37,775 nt of DNA from Diphasiastrum complanatum (lineage: Eukaryota > Streptophyta > Lycopodiopsida > Lycopodiales > Lycopodiaceae), in NCBI GenBank assembly GCA_029204225.1, contig MU835608.1, positions 1-37,775 of the forward strand. Reading direction: 5' to 3'. A program made the translations under genes and the position numbers. The notes beneath the pieces were generated by a model. It worked only from the letters and a program-made list of their open reading frames with translations, searched no databases and had not been told where the DNA came from. Below are positions 20,670 through 31,044 of the stretch, piece after piece. Within the stretch, counting starts at the first letter, position 1. Each line of letters begins with the position of its first letter.

Positions 20670-21830
20670 TGAAGAATGCAGACAAAAGGACAAGCTGCTG
20701 AAGATCAACACACTTTCAAGGAAGGATGGTGGTTGTGGCAAAGCTCACTTTGCCAAGGACAAGTCAAGAGGGAGGAGCAAGAACAAATTTTCTCAAGGCT
20801 TCACCAAGGACAAATCAAAGGACAAAGCAAAGGACAAAGACCAAGGAGGAGTAGAAGATGATTCAACTCATTCTTCTAACTTCAAGAAGAAGACTCAAGA
20901 AGATCAAGCCAATTTTACCATAGAAGACTCACATGCAAGTGAAGGAGAAGCATCTCTTATGATGTCTAGTTTCTCCTCTTTATCCTTTAATGATGTATCT
21001 TGGTATATTGATAGTGGAGCCAAAACTCATATGATTTGCTCCAAGAGATCTTTTATTACTATTGAATCTTATCAAGAACTTCAAGAATCAATATACACTA
21101 TTGTTGGTGATGCATGTTCAATTGAAGGAGTTGGAATTTGTTCCTTGAGTCTTGCATCTTCTATGAGTTTTACACTTTCCAATGTACTTTATGTTCCTAA
21201 TCTCACAAAGAATGTGATTAGTGTTGGAAAGTTATTTGATGATGGTTTTGAAGTGGAATTCAATGTCAATAATTGTTTTATAAAGAAAGGTGATGAGATC
21301 CTAGCAAGTGGATTTAGATATGGAGGCATTTTCAAGTTAGATGTGCATGAGAATGCAAGTACTTGTGATTTTGCATCGATGACTTGTGTTTCCAAGGAAG
21401 AAGTATGTCATAGGAGGTTGCATGTTTCCAATTTCAGATCTATGTCTTCAATAATCAAGGAGATCAAGCCAAGAGTGGCTTATTCTATGGAAAAATCACA
21501 TATGGATCCATATTTGATGTCTTCTACCAAGAAAAACATCCTATGGAGTTGGAACACTCGGATGTTGACCTTTCTTCATCAACAAGCAAGGAAGTTGCCT
21601 CTTGCTTTTCTACTTTTATTGATGGTTTCACAAGTAACCAATGGCTATGTCTTGTCTCTTCAAGTTTTATGGTGCATGTGTATTTTCCATCATGCAAAGC
21701 TTTTTGGAGTTATGGAGCTATTGAAAGGATTGCACTATATGGAGTCTTGTTCAATTATAAGCCTAAGGTTGTGTACCTTAGTGTTCTTGAAGATTATTGC
21801 TTTGCATGTGTGCGAGTTTGAGTTAGATAG
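20670..21830 (+). pseudogene. Copia gag end, protease and deleted integrase fragment
   Basis: Plus strand. A Lys/Gln-rich gag tail contains the remnant GKAHFAKD of a zinc knuckle (about 20738). The protease reads WYIDSGAKTHMICSKRSF (about 21001-21054) with intact D-S-G, then VLYVPNLTKNVISVGKLF. GAG-pre-integrase follows at about 21390 (SKEEVCHRRLHVSN). After an internal deletion, HSDVDLSSSTSKEVASCFSTFIDGFTSNQW (integrase start) jumps to FNYKPKVVYLSVLEDYCFACV, which is the end of integrase. Most of the catalytic core is deleted and the frame shifts at about 21540. It is a dead element that served as part of the landing zone for the next one. Confidence 0.85.
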
Positions 21831-21972
21831 ATCTAGATTTGTAGACATGCATAAAATTAGATGACATGCAAAGTCAGTTAGAGTGCATGCATGCAATATG
21901 CAATCAATGCATGCAACATGCAAGTCAGTATACATTTCTACACATGTTCAATTCATCTAGGAAAGTCACATG

Positions 21973-22825
21973 TGTCAATTTTCAGAGAAAAAGGACAAAT
22001 ATGATTGTACTTATCAATCATTAAGAGTTATTGATTGCTTAATCCAAAGATCTATCAAGTTCTAGGTGTTAGATCTTGATCTAGATGCTTTACACTATGA
22101 TTTAAGCAAGAGCAATGGATCAAATGATCAAAAACATGGATGGGCGGCCTCACATGTGTGGCGGACAGTACCAGTACGGCCTGTTTACAGAGAGTAAAGT
22201 ACACAAGCTTACAAATGCATTTCAATCACAAAAACACAAGACAAATGTGGAAAATACAAGCAAGACTAGAATCTGCCAATGTCACATCAACTTCTCATTG
22301 ATTTGGTTGATCCCTTTATAGATCAAGTACATCCACGAGCTGTGTACTGTCCAGCAAGCCTTCACACATGTGAAGAGTGCCTAGTCATCCAGATCCACCA
22401 ATGGGAGCCATATGTGCTCATTTCCAAAGCTGACTATTCTCTTTGGCTAGAAAACAAAAAGCTAGTCTTCCACATTTATAGGAATATTCCCTATAAAATA
22501 GGAGCTAATGGAATCTTCTTATATTATCTTCTAGAAGCTTATCCACATGTGTGAATGGTATCTTGACATGTGTGAGTAATAACTCATTCACATGGAAGTC
22601 CAATCTATTTACATAAAGTTTGACTAATTTGACCATTTTCAAGATTCTACTCAAAGGTCAATTTCACACTAGTGTAGATCAAGCTAAGATCAATCTAACT
22701 TTATAAAAGTGACTTACGTACATTCTTTCACATGTGGGAACAGACTCCACACGTGTGAGACCCTATCAAGATCAATTAACTTGAGATCCACAAGGTACAT
22801 CAAGTTGGAAGTGATATTTTTAACA
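21973..22825 (-). repeat. 3' LTR of the Copia element (853 bp)
   Basis: Direct repeat of 27243-28078. It is 17 bp longer overall, mainly because about 20 bp near 22246-22268 is present here and absent in the other copy. At three of the four CACGTG sites this copy has CACATGTG or an equivalent TG/CA change (22363-22372, 22544-22553, 22729-22736). Only 22748-22757 keeps CACACGTGTG. Confidence 0.95.
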
Positions 22826-22838
22826 CTCCTCACTTCTA
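22826..22838 (-). other. Polypurine tract overlapping the pol stop codon
   Basis: Minus-strand TAGAAGTGAGGAG directly before the TG of the 3' LTR. Its first three bases are the stop codon of the RNase H reading frame, so coding and plus-strand priming signals overlap. Confidence 0.85.
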
Positions 22839-23609
22839 ACTTGGCAAGTCTAATGTACATCTATCTACAACTCCAAGAGCATATCTTAACTTGAAAAATG
22901 AATCTTTAGCCAAAGGTTTGGTTAAGATATCAGCTATGCACTCGGATGATGGCACATGATGAAGTTGAACCTCCTTGGATTGCACTTTCTCCCTCACAAA
23001 ATGATGAGCTATCTCAATATGCTTTGTTCTAGCATGGAAGATTAGATTGGTAGCAATTTGTTGAGAAGCTTGATTGTCACAATAGATGCAAGGGACCTCC
23101 TTGACCTTTAGCACTTGAAGCTCCACCAAAAGTTTTCTTAGCCGTAGGAGTTCTTTGGTTGTTGAAGTCAATGCCTTGTACTCAGCTTCACAAGAGGAAA
23201 GAGAAATTGTATCTTGCTTGTTGGAAAGCCAAGATATCACTCATCCACAAAGAAAAGTGACAAATGCACTTATGGACCTTCTATCCATCTTGTCTCTAGC
23301 AAAATCTGAATCCAAAAATGCTCTCAAGTACAAGTTAGACCCTTGATAGAGAATGCCAAAGAATCTAGTAGAAGAGACATATCTAAGCACTCTCTTGGCA
23401 CTTTTCCAATGATGCATCAAAGTACCTTGCATATATTGACTTAACTTGCTTACACTATAACTCAAATATGGTCTAGTGATCGTCAAATAGATTAAGGAGC
23501 CTATTAGCTTCCTAAAGAGTGTGATGTTCTCAAAGGATGCTTCATCACAATCATTAGTAGCTTTACAAACTTGCTCCATAGGGGTGTCAATCCCCTTACA
23601 ATCTTTCAT
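22836..23609 (-). pseudogene. Copia RNase H
   Basis: The upper part (23609-23241) has IGSLIYLTITRPYLSYSVSKLSQYM, the RT-RNase H connection, and FLDSDFARDKMDRRSISAF, matching the D-x-D-[WF]-A-x-D motif. The lower part (23240-22836) has SWLSNKQDTISLSSCEAEYKAL, CIYCDNQASQQIA and the closing ECIADILTKPL. It is broken by a stop at about 23241. The final stop TAG overlaps the polypurine tract. Confidence 0.92.
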
Positions 23610-23650
23610 GCCAAACCTTTCAAGAATGGAAGTAGCATACTTTGATTGAC

Positions 23651-24535
23651 TTATAAAAGTAAAATCACTACCTCTAGTACTTCTATTCCAAGTATGAACT
23701 TAAGAAGTCCTAGATCTACCATCTTGAATTCACTAGACAAAGAAACTTTAACATTTCTTATGCCTTCACCATCATTTCCTGTCAATATGATATCATCAAC
23801 ATAAAGTAACAAAATGATGATCTTCCTATCATTACATTTGATGTAAAAAGAAGGCTCATAAGAGCTAATCACAAATCCAAGAGAGTAGAGAAAATCATGC
23901 AACCTAGAGTACCAAGCTCCAGGTGCTTGCTTCAAGCCATATAGGCTCTTCCTTAAGTGGCAAACCTTGTCCTCCTCACCATCCTTGATGAAGCCCTCAG
24001 GTTGCAACATGTATATTTCCTCCTCCAAGTAGCCATTCAAGAAAGCATTTGTCACATCCATTTGATAGAGATTCCACTTGAATAAAGTAGCAATACAAAT
24101 GATCAATCTAATGACTACAAGCTTTGCTACAGGAGCAAATGTTTCTTCATAATCTATGTCTTTAGTTTGAAGAAACCCCTTAGCAACCAATCTAGCTTTG
24201 TACTTACTTATAGATCCATCTTGATTGTACTTTAATCTATAGATCCACTTACGTGCAAGTGGCTTCTTCCCATATGGAAGGTGTACAAGATTCCAAGTTT
24301 GATTATCTATCAAAAAATCAAACTCTACTTGCATTGCATCTCTCCAAACTTGTGATCTACTTGCAATTTCATAACATGATGGCTCTTCAAGCATTGTGGT
24401 TAGAAAGGAGTAAGAGGTAGAAGGATATGTGTCTTCCCTTTGCTTCCCTTTCTCAAAGTATGTGAGCCTTGAAGGCTCGGCCTTGCTCCTTATGGATCTT
24501 CTCGGCTCCTTTGGAACTTGATTTTGATCTTCCAA
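23651..24535 (-). pseudogene. Copia reverse transcriptase (best preserved domain)
   Basis: 294 codons without a stop: WRDAMQVEFDFLIDNQTW, KWIYRLKYNQDGSISKYKARLVAKGF, then YQMDVTNAFLNGYLEEEIYM, LYGLKQAPGAWY and the catalytic LLLYVDDIILTGND (about 23822-23780). All main Copia RT boxes are present and the YVDD is intact. A stop at 23651 separates it from RNase H, which continues in another frame; this is what breaks the polyprotein at this end. Confidence 0.93.
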
Positions 24536-24690
24536 AAGATCATTTTCAAGAGGCTCCTCCTTGTTGTTGCAAGATCTTCATCACCTAAGAGATTAGATGC
24601 ATTTGGAGACAACTTGAACATCCTTGCTAACTTTTTCTTTCTTTGAAATAGGATCAAATATCCTATATCATTTGCTATTTTCACTATAGC

Positions 24691-25377
24691 CTACAAATAT
24701 TCCTTTGAAGAAAGTTGCATCTTCTTTCCTTCTTGTTTCCAAAGGAATGTGGACATAACATATACATCCAAACACTTTAAAATCTTTAACATTGGGCTTA
24801 TTGCCAAACAAGGCTTGAAATGGTGAGATCCCACCAATAGCACTACTAGGAAGCCTATAACATAAGTAATTAGCACAAGTTATGGCCTCCCCCCAAAAAG
24901 TGATGGTAGAGATGCATCAAGTCTTAAAGACTTTGCACATTCACAAAGACTCCTAATTTTTCTCTCGGCCACCCCATTTTGTTGGGGGGTGTAAGGACAA
25001 GTGAGTTCTCTCTTAATGCCATTGATCTCACAAAAGTCTCTCATCTTGTTGGACTCCTCCATTATCACATCTTAGAACTTTAATGCAAGAACTAAGTTTC
25101 TTTTCCACTAGAGACTTAAACTTTACAAAAGCTTCATATACAAGGCTTTTCTTAGGCAATAATTCATCCAAGTGTATCTAGTACAATCATCTATAAAGGT
25201 CACATACATTAAAGCACCTCCATTACTTTCATGAGAAGAAGTTGCAAGGCCACATGCCTCACACACTTTGCCACACTTCTTGAAAGCTTTTGGTAGGCTG
25301 AGAGCTAGCTCCTTTGATGCCATGGATTCCATTGATTGAAGATTAGGATGGCCCAATATTTTGTGCCAAAGCTCCAC
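24691..25377 (-). pseudogene. Copia GAG-pre-integrase and integrase (fragmented)
   Basis: LWHKILGHPNLQSMESMASKEL (25374-25309) is the GAG-pre-integrase domain with its H..GH zinc ligands and the C-x-x-C partner (VCEACGLA). TFIDDCTRYTWMNY follows. Integrase continues after a gap (25068-24880) with MRDFCEINGIKRELTCPYTPQQNGVAERK, carrying the catalytic Glu of the C-terminal part of the core. The last segment runs to 24691. The middle of the core (the DNGGEF region) is disrupted around 25070-25120. Confidence 0.85.
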
Positions 25378-25382
25378 TTAAG

Positions 25383-25773
25383 TCACTCCTCCTTAACCAT
25401 ATTCACACTTTCAATAGCCACATTAGCATCCAACTTAAAGAGCCTTCCTTGCTTAATGCCAGTAGCTATGCACTTAACATATTTCAAGGTGGAACACACT
25501 CCATTCTTGAAATGTACATCTAGTCCATTGTCCATTAATTGACCAACACTAAGCAAGTTTTTCTGTAATGGATGGAACATACAAAACATTATCAAGATCT
25601 ATCCTCTTAGATGATCCTAAGCATAATAAAATAGATTCTATGGCATCTATCTTGCATTCTTGATCACTAGCAGTGTAGATTGATTTCTTAGAATCATTAC
25701 AAGAAAGTAGATTAGAAAAATAATGCTTGTTGAATGACATGTGGGAACTAGTCCCACTATCAATCTACCATGT
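25383..25773 (-). pseudogene. Copia aspartic protease (interrupted)
   Basis: Minus strand: W, stop, IDSGTSSHMSFNKHYF, so a stop codon (about 25768) sits where the residue before I-D-S-G belongs. The catalytic D-S-G itself is intact. LDNVLYVPSITEKLA then shifts frame to LHPLQKNLLSVGQLMDNGLDVHF. Protease would cut the gag-pol polyprotein. Here it is broken at least twice. Confidence 0.85.
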
Positions 25774-26114
25774 CTCTTGGCATGATGTTGGTGTAGATGC
25801 TACCATCAAGGATGTATTGAAGCCATCCTCTTCCTCCTCCCCTTGTGCAAGATTGCCTTGATCTTCACTCCCTTGTGCATTCTTCTTCTTATAGAATTCG
25901 GAAGCAAAGTGTCCTTTCTTCACACAAAAGCTTCCCTTTGGAGGTAGATCCTCCATCCTTTGCCTCGGCCTCCTTGCCTTGGATCTTCTTGAAAGGACGA
26001 GTCTTCTTTTTGCCTTTAGATGTGAAGTTTGCTTTCTCATCACCATTATGTAGTGATAAGGACCCCATTCATGTTTTGAGGTGTAGAAGCTTACTCTCCT
26101 CGGCCACAAGAACA
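25765..26114 (-). pseudogene. Copia gag C-terminal part with broken zinc knuckle
   Basis: Lys/Arg-rich gag tail. The nucleocapsid knuckle reads SFCVKKGHFASEFYKKK. The middle Cys and the His are there, but the spacing is off and the final Cys is Phe, so it would not bind zinc normally. Several frame changes separate it from the gag start. Confidence 0.75.
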
Positions 26115-26648
26115 TTATGCAATTGATGGAAGTTGGTCTTGAATAGCAAAAGATTGAACTAGATTAGAGAGCTCATCTCCTAATCCATTCAAAATTACTT
26201 GTACTAGTTCATTGTCTTGGATCTTCTCTCCTATAGATCCCAATTCTTTGTTCAAACATTTTATCCTTAGGACATACTCTTGTCCATTTTCTCCACTTCC
26301 CCTCATGCTTTGTAAGATCAAGTTTCTTAGCATAAGCACTCTTGAAGTGTTATTGGACTCATAAATGTTCTTTAGTGATTCCCAAGCCTCTTTTGATGTG
26401 GTACAAGAAGCCATCTCCTTCAAGAGGTCATTGTTTACATTTAACTTCAAGCAATGTAGGGCTAATCTAACCCTCTTCTTGTATTTTAGTTGTTCTTGGG
26501 GAGCTTGAGGCTCTTCCTCAAATCCTAAAACAATATCAAAGAGATCACGAACCACTAGTAGTGATTCCATTATTACTTTCCAAATGGAATAGTTTGTGGA
26601 AGTTAGTTTCTCACTAGATTCTAACATATATCCACCCATGGATGTCAT
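26115..26648 (-). pseudogene. Copia gag, N-terminal part
   Basis: 177 codons from an ATG at 26648. It starts with the plant Copia gag opening (LTSTNYSIWKVIMESLL, about residues 16-32) and carries the UBN2-type core: CTTSKEAWESLKNIYE, LRNLILQSMRGSGENGQEYV and the LVQVILNGLGDE region. This protein would form the capsid around element RNA. A stop at 26117-26115 ends it early; the knuckle region continues in a different frame just downstream. Confidence 0.88.
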
Positions 26649-27229
26649 TGTGAATGAAAGCCTATGAGATACACAAAGATTTCTTGATAAAGAGTGATCT
26701 AAGATAGATTTATAGCTTTCAAAAAGCTTCTAATCTAGGCCCAATCAATCCTAGTTCAACTTGGATGATGGTATAATAGATCAACTACAAATATCCTAGC
26801 AAATCACTCTTCCAAAAAATTGAATCTAGCTCAATTTTGTTTGATATTTCACACACACTTAAGATCTAAACAAATCAACATTAAAGATCTGATTTAATGC
26901 TTCAAAATGAACTGCTTCAATGACTCAAATCACTATTTGATCACTAGCATTCAATAGATTGAACCTAGATCTAGACAATGCACTAAAAACCTTGAGTTTT
27001 GGACTAATATGCTCTTTTTTGAGTCAAAAATACTAATGGAAGTTAATTTGAAGGTTGTTGTACGGTTTCACACATGTGGACAGTACTTCAGCAGCCCACA
27101 AATCAATCTTGACCAAATACAACGATGATACCTCTCTCCTTGAACTCACCCTCTCAATTAGAACTCAAATACAACACATTGTCAATGATTTCACAAGTGC
27201 TATTAATCATTTAGATCACGCTTAGACTT

Positions 27230-27242
27230 GGCTCTGATACCA
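27230..27242 (-). other. Primer-binding site (initiator tRNA-Met)
   Basis: Minus-strand TGGTATCAGAGCC directly after the 5' LTR, with no gap. This is the usual plant Copia primer-binding sequence, complementary to the 3' end of initiator methionine tRNA. Confidence 0.93.
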
Positions 27243-28078
27243 TGTCAATTTTCAGAGAAAAAGGACAAATATGATTGTACTTATCAATCATTTAGAGTTA
27301 TTGATTGCTTAATCCAAAGATCTATCAAGTTCTAGGTGTTAGATCTTGATCTACATGCTTTACACTATGATTTAAGCAAGAGCAATGGATCAAATGATCA
27401 AAAACATGGATGGGTGGCCTCACAAGTGTGGAGGACAGTACCAGTACGGCCTGTTTATAGAGTGTAAAGTACACAAGCAGCTTACAAATGCATTTCAATC
27501 ACAAAAACACAAGACACTAGAATTTGCCAATGTCACATCAACTTCTCATTGATTTGGTTGATCCCTTTATAGATCAAGTACATCCACAAGCTGTGTACTG
27601 TCCAACAAGCCTTCACACGTGTGAAGAGTGCCTAGTCATCCATATCCACCAACGGGAGCCATATGTGCTCCTTTCCCAGAGTTGACTATTCTCTTTGGCT
27701 AGAAAACAAAAGCTAGTCTTCCACATTTATACGAATATTCTCTATAGAATAGGATCCAATGGAATCTTCTTATCTTATCTTCTAGAAGCTTATCCACACG
27801 TGTGAATGGTATCTTGACATGTGTGAATAATAACTCATTCACATGGAAGTCCAATATCTATTTACATAAAGTTTGACCAATTTGACCATTTTCAAGATTC
27901 TACTCAAAGGTCAATTTCACACTAGTGTCGATCAAGCTAACATCAATCTAAATTTATAAAAGTGACTTATGTACATTCTTTCACACGTGGGAACAGACCT
28001 CACACGTGTGAGATCCTATCAAGATCAATTAACTTGAGATCTACAAGGTACATCAAGTTGGAAGTGATATTTTTAACA
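27243..28078 (-). repeat. 5' LTR of the Copia element (836 bp)
   Basis: Begins (minus strand) TGTTAAAAATATCACTTCC at 28078 and ends ...CTGAAAATTGACA at 27243. It contains four intact CACGTG palindromes: CACACGTGTG at 27614-27623, 27795-27804 and 28001-28010, and CACACGTGGG at 27982-27991. As the LTR that would drive transcription, these are candidate bZIP/bHLH sites. Confidence 0.95.
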
Positions 28079-28560
28079 ACATGCAAGGCATGCAAATATA
28101 GTAATGGACACATGCATGTAGTTTTGTACATATCTAGCTGAGAAATTGACATTTGGAGAAAGTAGGTAGAAGTTAGGTGCAATTTTAGCATGCAAGCTGT
28201 TAGGTGTCAATATGGTAGTAGTTTACACTTGAATAGGTGTAGGAAATGCATTGAATGCTAGTAGTACCACGAATTTGAGCTCTATCTATAAATGTATTGT
28301 GGGTTTCCACATCATTATGGATTATGAATGAAGAGAGGCTGGCATAATGTCAAAATTGGATCTCATTCTATTTTGCTTGAAATCGTATTCTCTCTCTAAC
28401 TCGAGATTGGTGTCTTCTTCATACATTATTTTGCTTATGCATTTTCTCTATAGTGTTGCTTTGATCTGTAGCATTCTAGATTGTGCTCTAGCCTCAAATC
28501 TGTTGGTAGATTGTAGTATTACTCTGCAGGTGATCTGTGTGCCACCATAAAGCATGGTGA
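28079..28560 (+). other. Interrupted target DNA, possible LTR of the host plus-strand element
   Basis: Continuation of the sequence split by the insertion at 21973. CATGCA motifs continue across the junction, and further on CTATAAATG (about 28284-28292) looks like a TATA box. The region could be the 3' LTR of the plus-strand Copia remnant at 20.7-21.8 kb, but no partner copy was found in the window. Confidence 0.3.
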
Positions 28561-29163
28561 AGATCATTCACACTTTTGGTGTGGTTCCCCACACGTGTGA
28601 AGTTGCTGGATTTTTCACACAATGTTTGAAACAACGAATACCATAACATTTGATGCTTATATTGAAATGTTCCTCTGACATATAAGCCAACACCATGACC
28701 TTTCATGCTAATACAAAAGTTAAAGGTAAGTTGCAATATCATCAAATTTTAAAAAATGAAGTTTAGGAAAATTGGTTTTCCCCACAAACATAATTTCATA
28801 ATCACAAGAATTTCACCACAACTAGTCGAATATTGTTGTAAAAAAAGATCATGGTCTCATATCCTTCACCATTGAAGCTTTTATAATCCAAGTCTCTTAA
28901 TATGATGTTTGATATGAAAGATATCAATCAAACAAAAATTGAGCATCAGAGATTTAAGTGTTGAGAACAAAAGTTCTTTATGAACACTTCTCAAACACTA
29001 GGTCAACAATCAAATGAACTGTGAGGGAAAACATTTTTCTAACAACAAACATACTAATTCTATCACATAAACTTTCAAAATTATAAACATGAGGAACCCA
29101 AAATTTGTTGCATCTCGAGGCCAATGGCTTCAAATTAATGTCATGATGTAACAAAAAAAAAAC
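28561..29163. other. Unassigned region
   Basis: AT-rich, with open frames on the minus strand that show no known domain (for example 28494-28745 and 28978-29190). An isolated CACACGTGTG lies at 28590-28599, outside the Copia LTRs. Confidence 0.4.
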
Positions 29164-29254
29164 CATAATCAACAATGAATTTATAGTCAAGATTTAAAAT
29201 TTTAAAATGGTGTATTTTTTTGTGTGTGGAACAACCATATGTTGCATAGCCCCG
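29164..29254 (-). repeat. Dispersed repeat copy 2 (inverted partner of 2360-2469)
   Basis: Reverse complement of 2360-2469 with about 21 bp fewer. Ends abruptly at both sides. Confidence 0.85.
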
Positions 29255-29649
29255 CATGTCAAATCCTGCCATTTATTCATTGAAATTGCCAATGTGTTGG
29301 CTGACATAGCCTTTTGTGTGGAACTTCCTTTAGAGGAAATTCCACGCATATCAATCTCCACCCTAAACTAGAGATTCTACTTTGAAATTTTGAATATGCA
29401 TGGAAGTGGATTCCTCTACACAATTTTTGATCTCCCAAGCTTTCATATAAGCCTTGATGTTTTTTGCAAATTTGTAATAAGTGTGAAGTTTTACATGAAA
29501 CAAAAAATGGAAACATAGACTATGTGTTGAATGCATGTGGATATCTTTAGTGGATATATGTAGGTTTTTCTGATCGTGAAGGCCTTTACAAGGTATGATG
29601 TTTTTTTTTTTTTTTCTTTCTAGCTAGTTTGTCTCTTTATGTAGCTCTT
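29255..29649. other. Unassigned region
   Basis: Includes a minus-strand open frame of 79 codons (29277-29516) without recognisable domain and a 16-base poly(T) run at about 29602-29617. Nothing else seen. Confidence 0.4.
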
Positions 29650-30202
29650 GTCATGTGCCAAACTTAGCATTAAAACATCTAATCCATTCTTTATCATTAA
29701 ATTACAATGGAAATACAAGAAATCAAGAAACTAGATAAATGTAGCAAAACTTCACCAAATTAGGCAAAGTAAGGTTCCATTGTTAATGAGTGGAGATCAT
29801 TCAAATGATAGGGGCCTGATTATAGAGCATGATCAAAGCTCCCATGTGATTGTAGGCACATGAACCACCTTCCATTCAAGAAAGCTCTCAAAGAGAAGCT
29901 TCAAGAACACAAGAGAACACCAAAATTTTTAAAATTATGAAAATGAATAATAGCCTCCAAATTTAGCACGACCTCAACTATTTATAGTGGTCATTTGTGC
30001 CTCTACTATAAGTTTGGGGCCTTATTAAGCTAAATTGGGCCTTACAACCATTATTACAATTCCGCTATTCACAATTATAGCGAGATTGTTTGAGCCAATT
30101 TATTAACTGTCCTATTGACTAGTTCTAATCTAATTTAGCTCCATGGCTATATTTGTCAACTCATTAGTAAGCTCACGGGCTAATTACATGCAACACGTGA
30201 CA
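29650..30202 (-). mobile_element. Putative minus-strand LTR with polypurine tract
   Basis: On the minus strand AAAGTAGGGGGAG (30215-30203) is directly followed by TGTCACGTGTTGCATG, a polypurine tract abutting the TG of an LTR. CTATAAATAG (plus 29978-29987) is a strong TATA box in the same orientation. The lower boundary is a guess. The LTR start contains a CACGTG. Confidence 0.5.
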
Positions 30203-30208
30203 CTCCCC

Positions 30209-30517
30209 CTACTTTAAGCATTTTTGCCCTAAAAAATGAAGGTCGTGTAGTCCTTTGTTAAGTGCCATGTTTCGTAAATCCTTTGGCAGGAGTCTAGAAA
30301 TATTTGGCCACCTTAAGTAAGAAACATCTTTCCATGTATTATTCTCATAAATGGCCATCTTTTGTTCGTCACATTTCACTGCCTTAGGTTTAGCTTCTAG
30401 CTTATTGTTGTAGAACAAGGTTGCAACAAAACTTCTTTGGAAAAACCTTTGATCTACAAGCTGATCCCATAGATTCGATAAGATCACTGACGAAGAGATT
30501 GGTGATGTTACGACCAT
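30209..30517 (-). pseudogene. Open frame ending at the polypurine tract, possible retroelement 3' ORF
   Basis: 102 codons ending in a TAG at 30211-30209, inside the polypurine tract. The position says it is the last coding piece of the element whose LTR follows. I do not recognise its domain: basic, with WKDVSYLRWPNISRLLP and LHDLHFLGQKCLK near the end. It may be the end of a Gypsy pol or an extra ORF. The frame opens at a GTG-like or internal Met, so the true start is unknown. Confidence 0.35.
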
Positions 30518-30980
30518 ATTCCGTTAAGGACATGGAATAGTCCTAATATGGTAAACCGGCCCTCCAGTGTTCGAGTTTATTGGTCATGCCTGGATTTTAT
30601 TCCACGTCGAGGCCTGTTGGTGACTAGTAAGCTTGAGAAGACCCAGACACTCTAATTGAGACATATGGAGTAGTGCATGTACGTGTGTTGATATAGGCAG
30701 GAGTTATGCATGAAGAGCTATGACCTATTTATAGTTGACCTGCATGGGGATTGCATGGACTCATGCACAGGATCCTATTCTCTATATATTGAGATAGTGA
30801 TTATTTCGTCGACGACTTTGGTCTAGGTCACCTGTTGAGCTCTTCTTCTCTTGCTATCACATGGCATGGCTTGGGGGCTAGGTCCAGGAGAGATCTAGGT
30901 TTGGTTGGGTGGTTTTGCTCCACAGTCTCTCTTGTATTTTCCTATTCTCATAGGGCTAGGGTTTAGGAACTAAAAATAAC

Positions 30981-30983
<3 letters not shown>
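30518..30983. other. Unassigned region, LTR-like composition
   Basis: No coding domain. TATATATT-type box at about 30783-30790 and TATTTATAG at about 30730; ends with AGGGTTTAGG. It may be degenerate LTR or leader sequence, but no repeat partner was found. Confidence 0.25.

Positions 30984-31044
<61 letters not shown>
30984..31044. repeat. (AG)n microsatellite, ~60 bp
   Basis: AG run with a single GGG interruption near its right end. Confidence 0.97.

Larger units (their letters stand above)
21973..28078 (-). mobile_element. Complete-structure Copia LTR retrotransposon, inserted with ACATG target duplication
   Basis: 6106 bp, minus strand. Two direct LTRs (27243-28078, the 5' one, and 21973-22825, the 3' one) both run TGTTAAAA...TTGACA. 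A 5-bp target duplication ACATG flanks them (21968-21972 and 28079-28083). The primer-binding site TGGTATCAGAGCC abuts the 5' LTR (27242-27230). A polypurine tract (22838-22826) abuts the 3' LTR. Internal order gag, protease, GAG-pre-integrase, integrase, RT, RNase H is Copia. Several stops and frameshifts break the polyprotein, so it could only be mobilised in trans. The LTRs differ at a few percent of positions plus small indels, so the insertion is not recent. Confidence 0.96.

Noticed and set aside
21973-28078. The Copia element as an autonomous, active element
   Set aside because: Stops and frameshifts lie in gag, before the protease D-S-G, within integrase and between RT and RNase H, and the zinc knuckle has lost a Cys.
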